A DNA stretch of 64,000 nucleotides from contig OZ245921.1 of NCBI GenBank assembly GCA_965229695.1, positions 2,418,001 through 2,482,000 on the forward strand. The letters run 5' to 3'. Source of the DNA: JANSYL01 sp965229695 (GTDB taxonomy: Bacteria; Pseudomonadota; Alphaproteobacteria; Rhodobacterales; Rhodobacteraceae). The translations under genes and the position numbers were made by a program. How positions within the stretch are numbered: position 1 is the stretch's first letter; each line of letters starts with the position of its first letter. Below are positions 57,394 to 64,000 of this stretch, piece after piece. A model generated the notes under the pieces. The model saw only the letters and a list, made by a program, of their open reading frames with translations. It ran no database searches and was not told the DNA's origin.

Positions 57394-58242
57394 TCACCCC
57401 TCCATCACTTCCCCCAAAGCATCGGCTAGGGCCTGGGCGATGGTCGGGTTGGGCAGGGGGTGTTGATAGATCGAAAGGGCCAAGTGGCCGGGGTCGGGCA
57501 GGTTTGCATCGATTGGCAAGGCGCGGATCGGAGGGGCGATGGCGACGCGGGGCATGACGGTGAGGGCGCGATTGGCCAAGACCAAGCTGCGCAGGCCCAG
57601 CGGGTCGGGGCAGGTTTCCAGCCGCGCCGAGCGACCGACGCGATCTAGGGCATCCAAGGCAAAACGGCGCAGGTCGCGGGCGTCGGTCAGAAAGGCCAGG
57701 GGCACAGGTCCGGGCTGATCCAGGGTAAAGCGGGGGCCCGCCGCCCAGGCCAGCCCAATATCGCGCACATGCCTGCGGGTAGGGTGGGCGCCCTGATCGA
57801 CACAGGCGATCATGTCGAATTGGGTTTGCATAAACCCCTCCCAAAGGGTGGCGGAACGGGCGCAGGCGACCGAGATGCGCGCCTTGGGGTGGTGCTCAAA
57901 AACCTGTTCCAACGCCTGGGGCAAAACCGATAGCGCCAGGGTGCTTGTCACCCCAACCGACAAGGGCGGGCTGGAGGATTTGGGCTGCACGCTGTCGCGG
58001 GCTTCATCGCTGAGGCGGAGAATACGATGGGCATATCCCAGGAACTGCCGACCTTCGGTGGTCAGTTGCATGGCGCGCCCACGCCCGCGGTCAAGCAGGG
58101 TGACGCCAAGCGATTGCTCTAGCTTGGCGATATGTTGGCTGATCGCCGATTGCACGGTGCCCAGCCGGTCGGCGGCAATCGAAAAGCTCAGCACCTCGGC
58201 GGCGACGGCGAAGCTTTCAAGTTGTTTGAGATCGAAGCTCAT
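57394..58242 (-). CDS. LysR-family transcriptional regulator
   Basis: This 282-residue regulator has the N-terminal winged helix-turn-helix (DLKQLESFAVAAEVLSFSIAADRLGTVQSAISQHIAKLEQSLG, given here in parts: helix 2-3 is AADRLGTVQSAISQHIAKLE). A LysR effector domain with LSVGVTSTLALSVLPQALE follows. It is divergent from a TauE/SafE exporter gene, with inverted repeats between them, so it probably controls that exporter and itself. The inducer could be a sulfonate or sulfite-like anion, by association only. Confidence 0.92.
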   Translation of the reverse strand: MSFDLKQLESFAVAAEVLSFSIAADRLGTVQSAISQHIAKLEQSLGVTLLDRGRGRAMQLTTEGRQFLGYAHRILRLSDEARDSVQPKSSSPPLSVGVTSTLALSVLPQALEQVFEHHPKARISVACARSATLWEGFMQTQFDMIACVDQGAHPTRRHVRDIGLAWAAGPRFTLDQPGPVPLAFLTDARDLRRFALDALDRVGRSARLETCPDPLGLRSLVLANRALTVMPRVAIAPPIRALPIDANLPDPGHLALSIYQHPLPNPTIAQALADALGEVMEG

Positions 58243-58246
58243 AAAT

Positions 58247-58293
58247 CAAAAATACAGATTTTTGACAGCATGGAAAATCGTTTCCAGATTTTC
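58247..58293. promoter_or_regulatory. Two A/T-rich dyads between the LysR gene and the exporter gene
   Basis: CAAAAAT-N4-ATTTTTG (58247-58264) and GAAAAT-N9-ATTTTC (58273-58293) are perfect inverted repeats in the 74-base divergent region. Spacing and symmetry fit LysR-type recognition and activation sites. They are unusually A/T-rich for this sequence. Confidence 0.6.
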
Positions 58294-58316
58294 AAAACCT
58301 CCGCTATGCCACCCCC

Positions 58317-59066
58317 ATGACACTCAGCTTCTTCCTTGCCGCCTCACTCGCGGTTTTGATCACCGGCATTTCCAAAAGCGGTTTTGCAGGCGGACTTGGG
58401 ATTTTGGCGGTGCCGATCCTAACGCTGTTCGTGTCACCGCAGGAGGCGGTGGTGATCATGATGCCGATCCTGGTGGTGATCGATTGCGCGAATATCTGGC
58501 GTTATCGCAATGATTGGTCGCGCCGGGTGGTGGCGGTGCTGATGCCGGGGGCTTTGGTGGGGATTGCCATCGGGGCCTTTAGTTTTGAGGCGCTGAACAC
58601 CGATCTGCTGCGGCTGGCGGTGGGGGTCATGGCGCTGATCTTTGTGGCGCAGGCCTTTTTGCGCCCGCTCAGCGCGGCTGAAACCCGCAAACCCGCGATC
58701 CTGCCGATTTTCGGGATGAGCCTGTTTTCCGGCTATGCCAGCTTTGTCGCCCATGCCGGTGGCCCGCCGATCAAGGGTGTGTTGCTGCGCCAGACCCCGG
58801 AGAAATCGGAATTTGTCGGCACCAACGGCGTGTTCTTTTTCACCGTCAATATGATCAAAGCGGTGATCTATGGCGCGATGGGGCAATACAGCGTCGAAAG
58901 CCTGCAAATCAGTGCGATGATGGTGCCGGTTCTGATCCTGGGAGTGGTGTTGGGCTTTCAACTGCATCGCATCATCCGGCAGGAGGTCTTTCTGCGGCTG
59001 AGCTATGGGCTGCTGGCCCTGGCGGGGCTGCGCCTGATTTATGACGGTTTGACGGCCCTGGTTTGA
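58317..59066 (+). CDS. TauE/SafE-family sulfite/sulfonate exporter
   Basis: This 249-residue membrane protein has about eight hydrophobic segments. The family pattern is visible: ITGISKSGFAGGLGILAVPIL in the first half and the related GGPPIKGVLLRQTP and GTNGVFFFTVNMIKAV region in the second half. TauE/SafE proteins export sulfite, sulfoacetate or related anions. It is divergently transcribed from the LysR gene. No sulfonate-degradation genes are in the window, so the substrate is unknown. Confidence 0.92.
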   Translation: MTLSFFLAASLAVLITGISKSGFAGGLGILAVPILTLFVSPQEAVVIMMPILVVIDCANIWRYRNDWSRRVVAVLMPGALVGIAIGAFSFEALNTDLLRLAVGVMALIFVAQAFLRPLSAAETRKPAILPIFGMSLFSGYASFVAHAGGPPIKGVLLRQTPEKSEFVGTNGVFFFTVNMIKAVIYGAMGQYSVESLQISAMMVPVLILGVVLGFQLHRIIRQEVFLRLSYGLLALAGLRLIYDGLTALV

Positions 59067-59103
59067 CCGGCTTGACCGCCCCGCTTTGCCGCACCCGCCC
59101 CCG

Positions 59104-59132
59104 TTGACCCCTTGGGCCGGGCGGCGTAAATC
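59104..59132 (+). promoter_or_regulatory. Probable promoter of the nuo operon
   Basis: TTGACC (59104-59109) and TAAATC (59127-59132) are separated by 17 bases, 68 bases before the nuoA start. It is the only good sigma70-like pair in the 133-base gap after the exporter gene. Confidence 0.55.
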
Positions 59133-59199
59133 AGCTTTAACGACCGAACCCGCGCGGGGGCGTGTTTCTTTGCGCGGCAGGCAGGCCAACGGAGAGCTG

Positions 59200-59565
59200 A
59201 TGTCAGAGCTTCTTTCAAGTTACGCACCGATCCTGATTTTCTTGGCATTGGCCATTGGCTTGGGGATCGTGCTTTTGCTGGCCGCCGTGATCCTGGCGGT
59301 GCGCAACCCCGACCCCGAAAAAGTCAGCGCCTATGAATGCGGGTTCAACGCCTTTGATGATGCGCGGATGAAGTTCGACGTGCGGTTCTATCTGGTGTCG
59401 ATCCTGTTCATCATCTTTGACCTTGAGATTGCGTTCCTGTTCCCTTGGGCCGTGGCCTTCCCCGGGATCAGCGATGTGGCGTTTTGGTCGATGATGATTT
59501 TCTTGGCCGTTCTGACCGTGGGCTTTGCCTATGAGTGGAAAAAAGGAGCGCTGGAATGGGAGTAA
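59200..59565 (+). CDS. nuoA: NADH-quinone oxidoreductase subunit A
   Basis: This 121-residue inner-membrane subunit of complex I has three membrane helices. The conserved YECGFNAFDDARMKFDVRFYLVSILFIIFDLEIAFLFPWA region (shown in parts: YECGF, FDVRFY, DLEIAFLFPWA) contains the loop and the acidic residue used in quinone coupling. Length is typical. The start at 59200 follows GGAGAG; the frame is open further upstream but without conserved sequence. It begins the nuoABCD order. Confidence 0.97.
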   Translation: MSELLSSYAPILIFLALAIGLGIVLLLAAVILAVRNPDPEKVSAYECGFNAFDDARMKFDVRFYLVSILFIIFDLEIAFLFPWAVAFPGISDVAFWSMMIFLAVLTVGFAYEWKKGALEWE

Positions 59566-60089
59566 TGGCTGGCGCGAACACGGCGGGCGCGGATCGCGAG
59601 GTTGCGACGCAAGAGCTGAACCGCGAGTTGCAGGATAAAGGGTTCCTGCTGACCTCGACCGAAGACATTATCAACTGGGCGCGCACCGGTAGCTTGCATT
59701 GGATGACCTTTGGTCTGGCGTGCTGCGCGGTCGAGATGATGCATACCTCGATGCCGCGTTATGACGCTGAGCGGTTTGGCATCGCGCCGCGCGCCTCCCC
59801 CCGCCAATCGGATGTGATGATTGTGGCGGGCACGCTGACCAACAAAATGGCACCCGCCCTGCGCAAGGTTTACGACCAAATGCCCGAGCCGCGCTATGTG
59901 ATCTCGATGGGATCCTGCGCCAACGGCGGCGGCTATTATCATTACAGCTATTCCGTGGTGCGCGGCTGTGACCGGATCGTGCCGGTCGACATCTATGTGC
60001 CAGGCTGCCCGCCGACCGCCGAGGCGCTGCTTTACGGCATCCTGCAATTGCAGCGGAAAATCCGCCGCACCGGCACCATCGTGCGCTAA
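59556..60089 (+). CDS. nuoB: NADH-quinone oxidoreductase subunit B
   Basis: This subunit of about 177 residues carries the N2 [4Fe-4S] cluster next to the quinone site. Cluster cysteines are in FGLACCAVEM, GSCANGGG and PGCPPTAEALLYG. The SMPRYDAERFGIAPRASPRQSD segment is conserved. The ATG at 59556 overlaps the end of nuoA by ten bases and follows AAGGAG; an in-frame ATG at 59565 is an alternative. Confidence 0.97.
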   Translation: MGVMAGANTAGADREVATQELNRELQDKGFLLTSTEDIINWARTGSLHWMTFGLACCAVEMMHTSMPRYDAERFGIAPRASPRQSDVMIVAGTLTNKMAPALRKVYDQMPEPRYVISMGSCANGGGYYHYSYSVVRGCDRIVPVDIYVPGCPPTAEALLYGILQLQRKIRRTGTIVR

Positions 60090-60109
60090 GCCGCGATCAG
60101 GAGACTGAC

Positions 60110-60721
60110 ATGACCCAGGCCCTTCGCGAATTGGCCGCCTTTATCGCCGAAAAACAGGCCGATGCCGTGGTGGCGACCGATGTGTCGGACCATGGGGAAC
60201 TGACGGTTGAAATCACCGCCTCGGAAGTGGTGCAGTTCATCGATTGGCTAAAGACCGACCCGACCTGCAAGTTTTCGACTCTGATCGATATCACCGGCGT
60301 CGATTACCCGACCCGCGACAAACGCTTTGATGTCGTGTGGCATTTCCTGAGCATGTATCAAAACCACCGCATCCGGGTGAAAACCGCGATCCGAGAGGAA
60401 GACATCCTGCCCTCGATCACCGGTGTGCATGCCGCAGCCGGGTGGTACGAGCGTGAGATTTACGACATGTTCGGCATCCTGTTCTCGGGCAATTCCGATC
60501 TGCGCCGCATCCTGACCGATTACGGGTTCCGTGGGCATCCGCTGCGCAAGGATTTCCCGACCACCGGCTATACCGAAGTGCGTTATGACGATGAGCTGAA
60601 GCGCGTTGTCTATGAGCCGGTCAGCCTGGTTCAGGAATACCGCCAGTTTGACTTTATGTCGCCTTGGGAAGGGGCCGATTACATCCTGCCCGGCGATGAG
60701 AAGGCGGAGGAGAAGGCATGA
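60110..60721 (+). CDS. nuoC: NADH-quinone oxidoreductase subunit C
   Basis: This 203-residue peripheral-arm subunit has the complex I 30-kDa signature near residues 105-145: WYEREIYDMFGILFSGN and RILTDYGFRGHPLRKDFP. The rest of the chain (CKFSTLIDITGVDYP, FDVVWHFLSMYQNHRIRVK) also fits. A separate gene for NuoC, not fused to NuoD, is as expected for alphaproteobacteria. It starts 21 bases after nuoB and its stop overlaps the nuoD start (ATGA). Confidence 0.97.
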   Translation: MTQALRELAAFIAEKQADAVVATDVSDHGELTVEITASEVVQFIDWLKTDPTCKFSTLIDITGVDYPTRDKRFDVVWHFLSMYQNHRIRVKTAIREEDILPSITGVHAAAGWYEREIYDMFGILFSGNSDLRRILTDYGFRGHPLRKDFPTTGYTEVRYDDELKRVVYEPVSLVQEYRQFDFMSPWEGADYILPGDEKAEEKA

Positions 60722-61962
60722 TGGACGGCAACCCCCGCACCCATACCTATGATGACGGGTCTTCCGACGCGCAGACCGGCGAACAGCAGATCCGCAACTT
60801 CAACATCAACTTCGGCCCCCAGCACCCGGCAGCCCACGGCGTACTGCGTCTGGTGTTGGAGCTAGATGGCGAGATTTGTGAGCGCTGCGATCCGCATATC
60901 GGCCTGCTGCACCGTGGCACCGAAAAGCTGATGGAAAGCCGGACCTACCTGCAAAACCTGCCGTATTTCGACCGGCTGGATTACGTGGGCACGATGAATC
61001 AGGAACATGCCTGGTGTCTGGCCATCGAAAAGCTGACCGGCACCGAGGTGCCGCGTCGGGCGCAGTTGATCCGCGTTCTTTATTGCGAGATTGGGCGCAT
61101 CCTGAACCACCTTTTGAACGTGACGACGCAGGCCCTGGATGTGGGCGCGCTGACGCCGCCGCTTTGGGGGTTTGAAGAGCGCGAAAAACTGATGATCTTC
61201 TACGAGCGGGCCTCGGGCGCGCGTCTGCACGCGGCCTATTTCCGGCCCGGCGGCGTGCATCAGGATCTGCCGCCCGATCTGATCGATGACATCGACGCTT
61301 GGGCGAAAGAGTTCCCCAATGTGCTGGCTGATATCGACGGGCTTCTGACCGAAAACCGCATCTTCAAACAGCGCAACGCCGATATTGGCGTGGTGACCGA
61401 AGATGACATCCAGAACTGGGCGTTTTCGGGCGTGATGGTGCGCGGATCGGGCTTTGCCTGGGATTTGCGCCGGGCGCAGCCTTATGAATGCTACGATGAG
61501 TTCGAGTTCCAAATCCCCGTGGGCAAGAATGGTGATTGTTACGACCGGTACCTGTGCCGGATGGAAGAGATGCGGCAGTCGATCTCGATCATCCATCAGG
61601 CTTGCGAGAAGCTGCGGATGCCGGAAAACCAGGGGGATATCATGGCGCGCGGCAAGATCACGCCGCCGACCCGGGGCGATATGAAAACCTCGATGGAAGC
61701 GCTGATCCACCACTTCAAGCTTTACACCGAAGGTTTCCACGTGCCCGAGGGCGAATGCTATGCCGCCGTCGAAGCGCCCAAGGGTGAGTTCGGCGTGTAT
61801 CTGGTGGCCGATGGCACCAACAAACCCTACCGCGCCAAACTGCGCGCGCCGGGCTTCCCGCATCTGCAAGCGATGGATCACCTCTGCAAGGGGCACCAAT
61901 TGGCGGATGTGTCGGCGATTTTGGGATCGCTTGATATCGTGTTTGGGGAAGTGGATCGGTGA
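60718..61962 (+). CDS. nuoD: NADH-quinone oxidoreductase subunit D
   Basis: This 414-residue subunit is the 49-kDa complex I protein that forms much of the quinone cavity. It has FGPQHPAAHGVLRLVLELDGE, HIGLLHRGTEKLME, DYVGTMNQEHAWCLAIEKL, and the C-terminal LDIVFGEVDR ending. The ATG at 60718 overlaps the nuoC stop by four bases; a second ATG follows at 60721. Its own stop overlaps the GTG of the next small gene. Confidence 0.97.
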   Translation: MMDGNPRTHTYDDGSSDAQTGEQQIRNFNINFGPQHPAAHGVLRLVLELDGEICERCDPHIGLLHRGTEKLMESRTYLQNLPYFDRLDYVGTMNQEHAWCLAIEKLTGTEVPRRAQLIRVLYCEIGRILNHLLNVTTQALDVGALTPPLWGFEEREKLMIFYERASGARLHAAYFRPGGVHQDLPPDLIDDIDAWAKEFPNVLADIDGLLTENRIFKQRNADIGVVTEDDIQNWAFSGVMVRGSGFAWDLRRAQPYECYDEFEFQIPVGKNGDCYDRYLCRMEEMRQSISIIHQACEKLRMPENQGDIMARGKITPPTRGDMKTSMEALIHHFKLYTEGFHVPEGECYAAVEAPKGEFGVYLVADGTNKPYRAKLRAPGFPHLQAMDHLCKGHQLADVSAILGSLDIVFGEVDR

Positions 61963-62321
61963 GGTCGATCGCGGGGCTAGCAAGCTTTGCAACCATAGGC
62001 TTGCTAATCTTCGCTGCGGCGGCGACCGATGCGCAGCCCTATACGCCGGAGGGCCAGGAGCTTCTCCTAGAAGCAATTAGGGAATCTTACCGCGAACAAG
62101 GCTGTCGCGTCGATGTGTCGAGCATCGCGCTGACAGAGGTGTTTTACGAACGGATGAGTGAAATCGCGGCGATCTTGTTTGAGGATGCCGGGCTGGTTTT
62201 TCCGGACGAGATCATAGACCAAGACGTCGCTTTTGCGTCGGTTTACGGTCCGCTGCATGACCAGGGCGACACAGTCCGTGAAGGGGGTGTTTCGCGCTAC
62301 CTGGACGCTTGCTTGGACTGA
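61959..62321 (+). CDS. Small exported protein inside the nuo operon
   Basis: This 120-residue product uses a GTG start that overlaps the nuoD stop (GTGA). It has a signal peptide (GLASFATIGLLIFAAAATDAQ) and a helical mature part with two cysteines (EQGCRVD and the near-terminal LDACLD). No family was recognised. Unidentified small genes between nuo genes are known in Rhodobacter capsulatus and Paracoccus operons, so this is probably a member of that set. A periplasmic location makes a structural complex I role doubtful. Confidence 0.7.
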   Translation: MRSIAGLASFATIGLLIFAAAATDAQPYTPEGQELLLEAIRESYREQGCRVDVSSIALTEVFYERMSEIAAILFEDAGLVFPDEIIDQDVAFASVYGPLHDQGDTVREGGVSRYLDACLD

Positions 62322-62417
62322 CGCCGCTAAGCACCAAATCGTCAGGCCGGTTCCGCCCCCGCTTTTGCCGATCCGCCAAATCTATAGTACTATCACCTCT
62401 TCAGTTGGAGGAGGGTG

Positions 62418-62894
62418 ATGGGACGTTTCACCGGATCTTTCGGCACGATTTGGCTGAGCCTTCTGGCGTTACCAGGGGCACTCGGGGCCGAAACCTCGGA
62501 CGATTTGACGATCCTGGATGTGCAGGCCGCTGATATCGATGACGCGGCGGCTGAGGGGTTTTTGCACAGCGCAATTGCGGCGACCGGCTGCATGGTGCCC
62601 GTGGAACTGGTGGCCGCGTTCGAAACCTTTCTGGTGACCCAAGGCATGGCCGATTTAGGGGTCGAGATTGACCGGGAAACGGCGCTGTCAGCCTCCTTCG
62701 CGGCGCGGTTTGATCGGGTCATGGACGATCACGACCATGGCGCGGTTCTGGTCGCGGTGGCCGGGGCCACGCAGCGCGTTTTCCGCGAGGCGATGCGCGA
62801 TGGGCGGTTGCGCATGGCTGATATGGTCTACCAAACCGATGGCTGCGCGCCGACGGGCAATATCTTTGTCTTGCGGGAATATACCTGGCGTTAG
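62418..62894 (+). CDS. Second small exported protein inside the nuo operon
   Basis: This 158-residue protein has a signal peptide (IWLSLLALPGALGAE) and a mature helical domain with two cysteines (ATGCMVPVEL and QTDGCAPTG). A helix near residues 45-70 (FLHSAIAATGCMVPVELVAAFETFL) vaguely resembles part of the preceding small protein, hinting at distant paralogy. Function unknown. GGAGG precedes the ATG at 62418; a GTG at 62415 is also in frame. It lies between nuoD and nuoE on the same strand. Confidence 0.7.
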   Translation: MGRFTGSFGTIWLSLLALPGALGAETSDDLTILDVQAADIDDAAAEGFLHSAIAATGCMVPVELVAAFETFLVTQGMADLGVEIDRETALSASFAARFDRVMDDHDHGAVLVAVAGATQRVFREAMRDGRLRMADMVYQTDGCAPTGNIFVLREYTWR

Positions 62895-62995
62895 GCCCGC
62901 AGGCGCAATCGGGATCATGCGCCACTCTGCGCATGGACAAATCGCGCCGCATCTGGCACGCCACATCGGAACGGACGACCGACGGACAGGGACAG

Positions 62996-64000
62996 ATGCT
63001 CAGACGCCTTCACCCAGACCAGCCAGACAGCTTTGCGTTCACGCCCGCCAACCAAGCCTGGGCCGAAGCGCAGATCACCAAATACCCCGAAGGCCGCCAG
63101 GCCAGCGCGATCATCCCGCTTTTGTGGCGCGCGCAGGAGCAGGAGGGGTGGCTGACCCGTCCGGCGATTGAGGCGGTCTGCGACATGCTGGGCATGGCCC
63201 ATATCCGGGGCCTGGAGGTGGCGACCTTCTATTTCATGTTCCAGCTTCAACCGGTGGGCTCGGTCGCGCATATCCAGATTTGCGGCACCACCTCCTGCAT
63301 GATCTGCGGGGCCGAGGATTTGGTTGCCGTCTGTAAGGAAAAGATCGCCAAAGCGCCGCATCAGCTGAGCGCTGATGGTAAGTTTTCCTGGGAAGAGGTC
63401 GAATGCCTGGGTGCCTGTGCCAACGCACCGATGGCCCAGATCGGCAAGGATTATTACGAGGATCTGACGGCCGAAAGCTTGGGCCGTTTGCTGGATGACA
63501 TGGCGGCGGGCAAGGTGCCGACGCCGGGGCCACAGAACGGGCGCTATGCCTCGGAACCTGCGGGCGGTCTGACCTCGCTGAAAGATCATGAAGCCGGGCG
63601 CGACAGTCTGAATGTCTCGGCCCGTTTGGCGACCGATATTGGCGACACGATCAAACGCATCGACGGCACCGAAGTGCCGCTGGTGGCCAATTGGGGCAAG
63701 CAATCGGGTGGTGAGGCTGACGTGGCCGAGGCCCCCGCGCCCAAAGCCGCACCGAAACCCAAGGCTGCGGCCAAGCCGAAAGCGGCCCCTAAACCCGCGC
63801 CCGCCCCAGCGGCGGATGTCGATGAGGTTGAGCCTGAGCTTTTGAGTGGCCCGCGCGACGGGCAGACGGCCGATGACCTGAAGCGCATCAGCGGCGTGGG
63901 CCCGAAACTGGAAGCATTGCTCAACGAGCTTGGCTTTTACCATTTCGACCAGATCGCCGCCTGGACCCCGGCCGAGGTTGCCTGGGTCGATGCCCGGTTG
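62996..64000 (+). CDS. nuoE: NADH-quinone oxidoreductase subunit E with C-terminal HhH extension, partial
   Basis: The frame is open from ATG 62996 to the window end: 335 residues, no stop. Residues ~1-175 are a normal 24-kDa subunit with [2Fe-2S] cysteines at about 96, 101, 137 and 141 (ICGTTSC, ECLGAC), the same spacing as E. coli NuoE. It accepts electrons near FMN. Beyond residue ~180 is an added part: a spacer, a Lys/Ala/Pro-rich linker (APKAAPKPKAAAKPKAAPKP), and a helix-hairpin-helix segment DLKRISGVGPKLEALLNELG (~294-313). Such tails are not part of the classical subunit. The start has only a weak AGGGA ribosome-binding site. Confidence 0.93.
   Translation, partial: MLRRLHPDQPDSFAFTPANQAWAEAQITKYPEGRQASAIIPLLWRAQEQEGWLTRPAIEAVCDMLGMAHIRGLEVATFYFMFQLQPVGSVAHIQICGTTSCMICGAEDLVAVCKEKIAKAPHQLSADGKFSWEEVECLGACANAPMAQIGKDYYEDLTAESLGRLLDDMAAGKVPTPGPQNGRYASEPAGGLTSLKDHEAGRDSLNVSARLATDIGDTIKRIDGTEVPLVANWGKQSGGEADVAEAPAPKAAPKPKAAAKPKAAPKPAPAPAADVDEVEPELLSGPRDGQTADDLKRISGVGPKLEALLNELGFYHFDQIAAWTPAEVAWVDARL

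Noticed and set aside
62375..62403. TTGCCG-N17-TACTAT with the palindrome ATAGTACTAT before the second small nuo-operon gene
   Set aside because: A promoter here would leave almost no 5' leader before the ATG at 62418 and would start transcription about at the ribosome-binding site; read as chance.
1..64000. tRNA, rRNA, CRISPR arrays, insertion sequences, integrases or phage genes
   Set aside because: No cloverleaf-like sequences, regular spacer repeats or transposase/integrase motifs were seen on either strand by reading; a dedicated RNA search was not possible.

Overview
The window looks like chromosomal DNA of a GC-rich alphaproteobacterium, most likely a marine-type Rhodobacteraceae (Roseobacter group). 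This is inferred from four things: a nuo (complex I) operon interrupted by small unidentified genes, a phaZ/phaC/phaP/phaR polyhydroxyalkanoate cluster with CTGC-N3-GCAG PhaR boxes, a leucine/isovalerate degradation operon, and short dispersed intergenic elements ending in a GTATTTT...GATGAAGG-like motif. No rRNA, tRNA, CRISPR array, transposase or phage gene was recognised. Genes are densely packed, with many ATGA, GTGA and TGATG overlaps.

Region by region. 1-2249 (minus): a bufferin-type copper-peptide operon, bufA (precursor), bufB (MNIO enzyme), bufC and a truncated doxX. 2626-9619: a small membrane protein, thrS, a GntP-family permease, a MAPEG protein, three AHSA1/SRPBCC proteins (one fused to an ArsR-type repressor) and a divergent hydrolase. 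A concentric dyad operator lies between the repressor and the hydrolase. 9666-17195: a LacI-regulated carbohydrate ABC transporter operon with a GH63-type mannosyl/glucosylglycerate hydrolase-like enzyme. One permease carries an extra DUF11-like ectodomain and the other an extra N-terminal membrane module. 17343-23249: a small coupled ORF, an SDR, a second LacI regulator, a tandem SnoaL-like protein, a glycosyltransferase, a MetE-like protein and a hydrolase.

23349-28780: PHA storage (GFA-like protein, PhaZ depolymerase, PhaC synthase, PhaP phasin, PhaR repressor, lipoprotein). 29084-40472 (minus): a polyamine/glutamyl-amine catabolic region with a class III transaminase, a DegT aminotransferase, a PuuB-like oxidase, a 66-residue membrane peptide, two PuuA-like glutamine synthetase homologues, a glutamine amidotransferase and a polar amino-acid ABC transporter (SBP, two permeases, ATPase). 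40587-43532 (minus): a PhnD-like protein, a TerB-like protein, an AhpD/CMD-like protein and a PhzF-like protein.

44014-57360 (plus): a leucine/isovaleryl-CoA degradation operon (ivd, mccB, mccA, hmgL, methylglutaconyl-CoA hydratase-like) interleaved with small uncharacterised genes. It is followed by a quinone reductase, an acyl-CoA ligase and a flavin amine oxidase homologue whose C-terminal block sits in front of its N-terminal Rossmann fold, an apparent circular permutation. 57394-59066: a LysR regulator divergent from a TauE/SafE exporter. 59104-64000: the start of the nuo operon (nuoA, B, C, D, two small exported proteins, then a nuoE carrying a long C-terminal extension with a helix-hairpin-helix segment, cut by the window end).

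The most interesting signals are the circularly permuted amine oxidase, the bufferin operon with an unusually long acidic BufA tail, the dispersed intergenic hairpin element whose stems covary and whose 3' end supplies ribosome-binding sites, the DUF11-bearing sugar permease, and several small overlap-coupled genes of unknown function.
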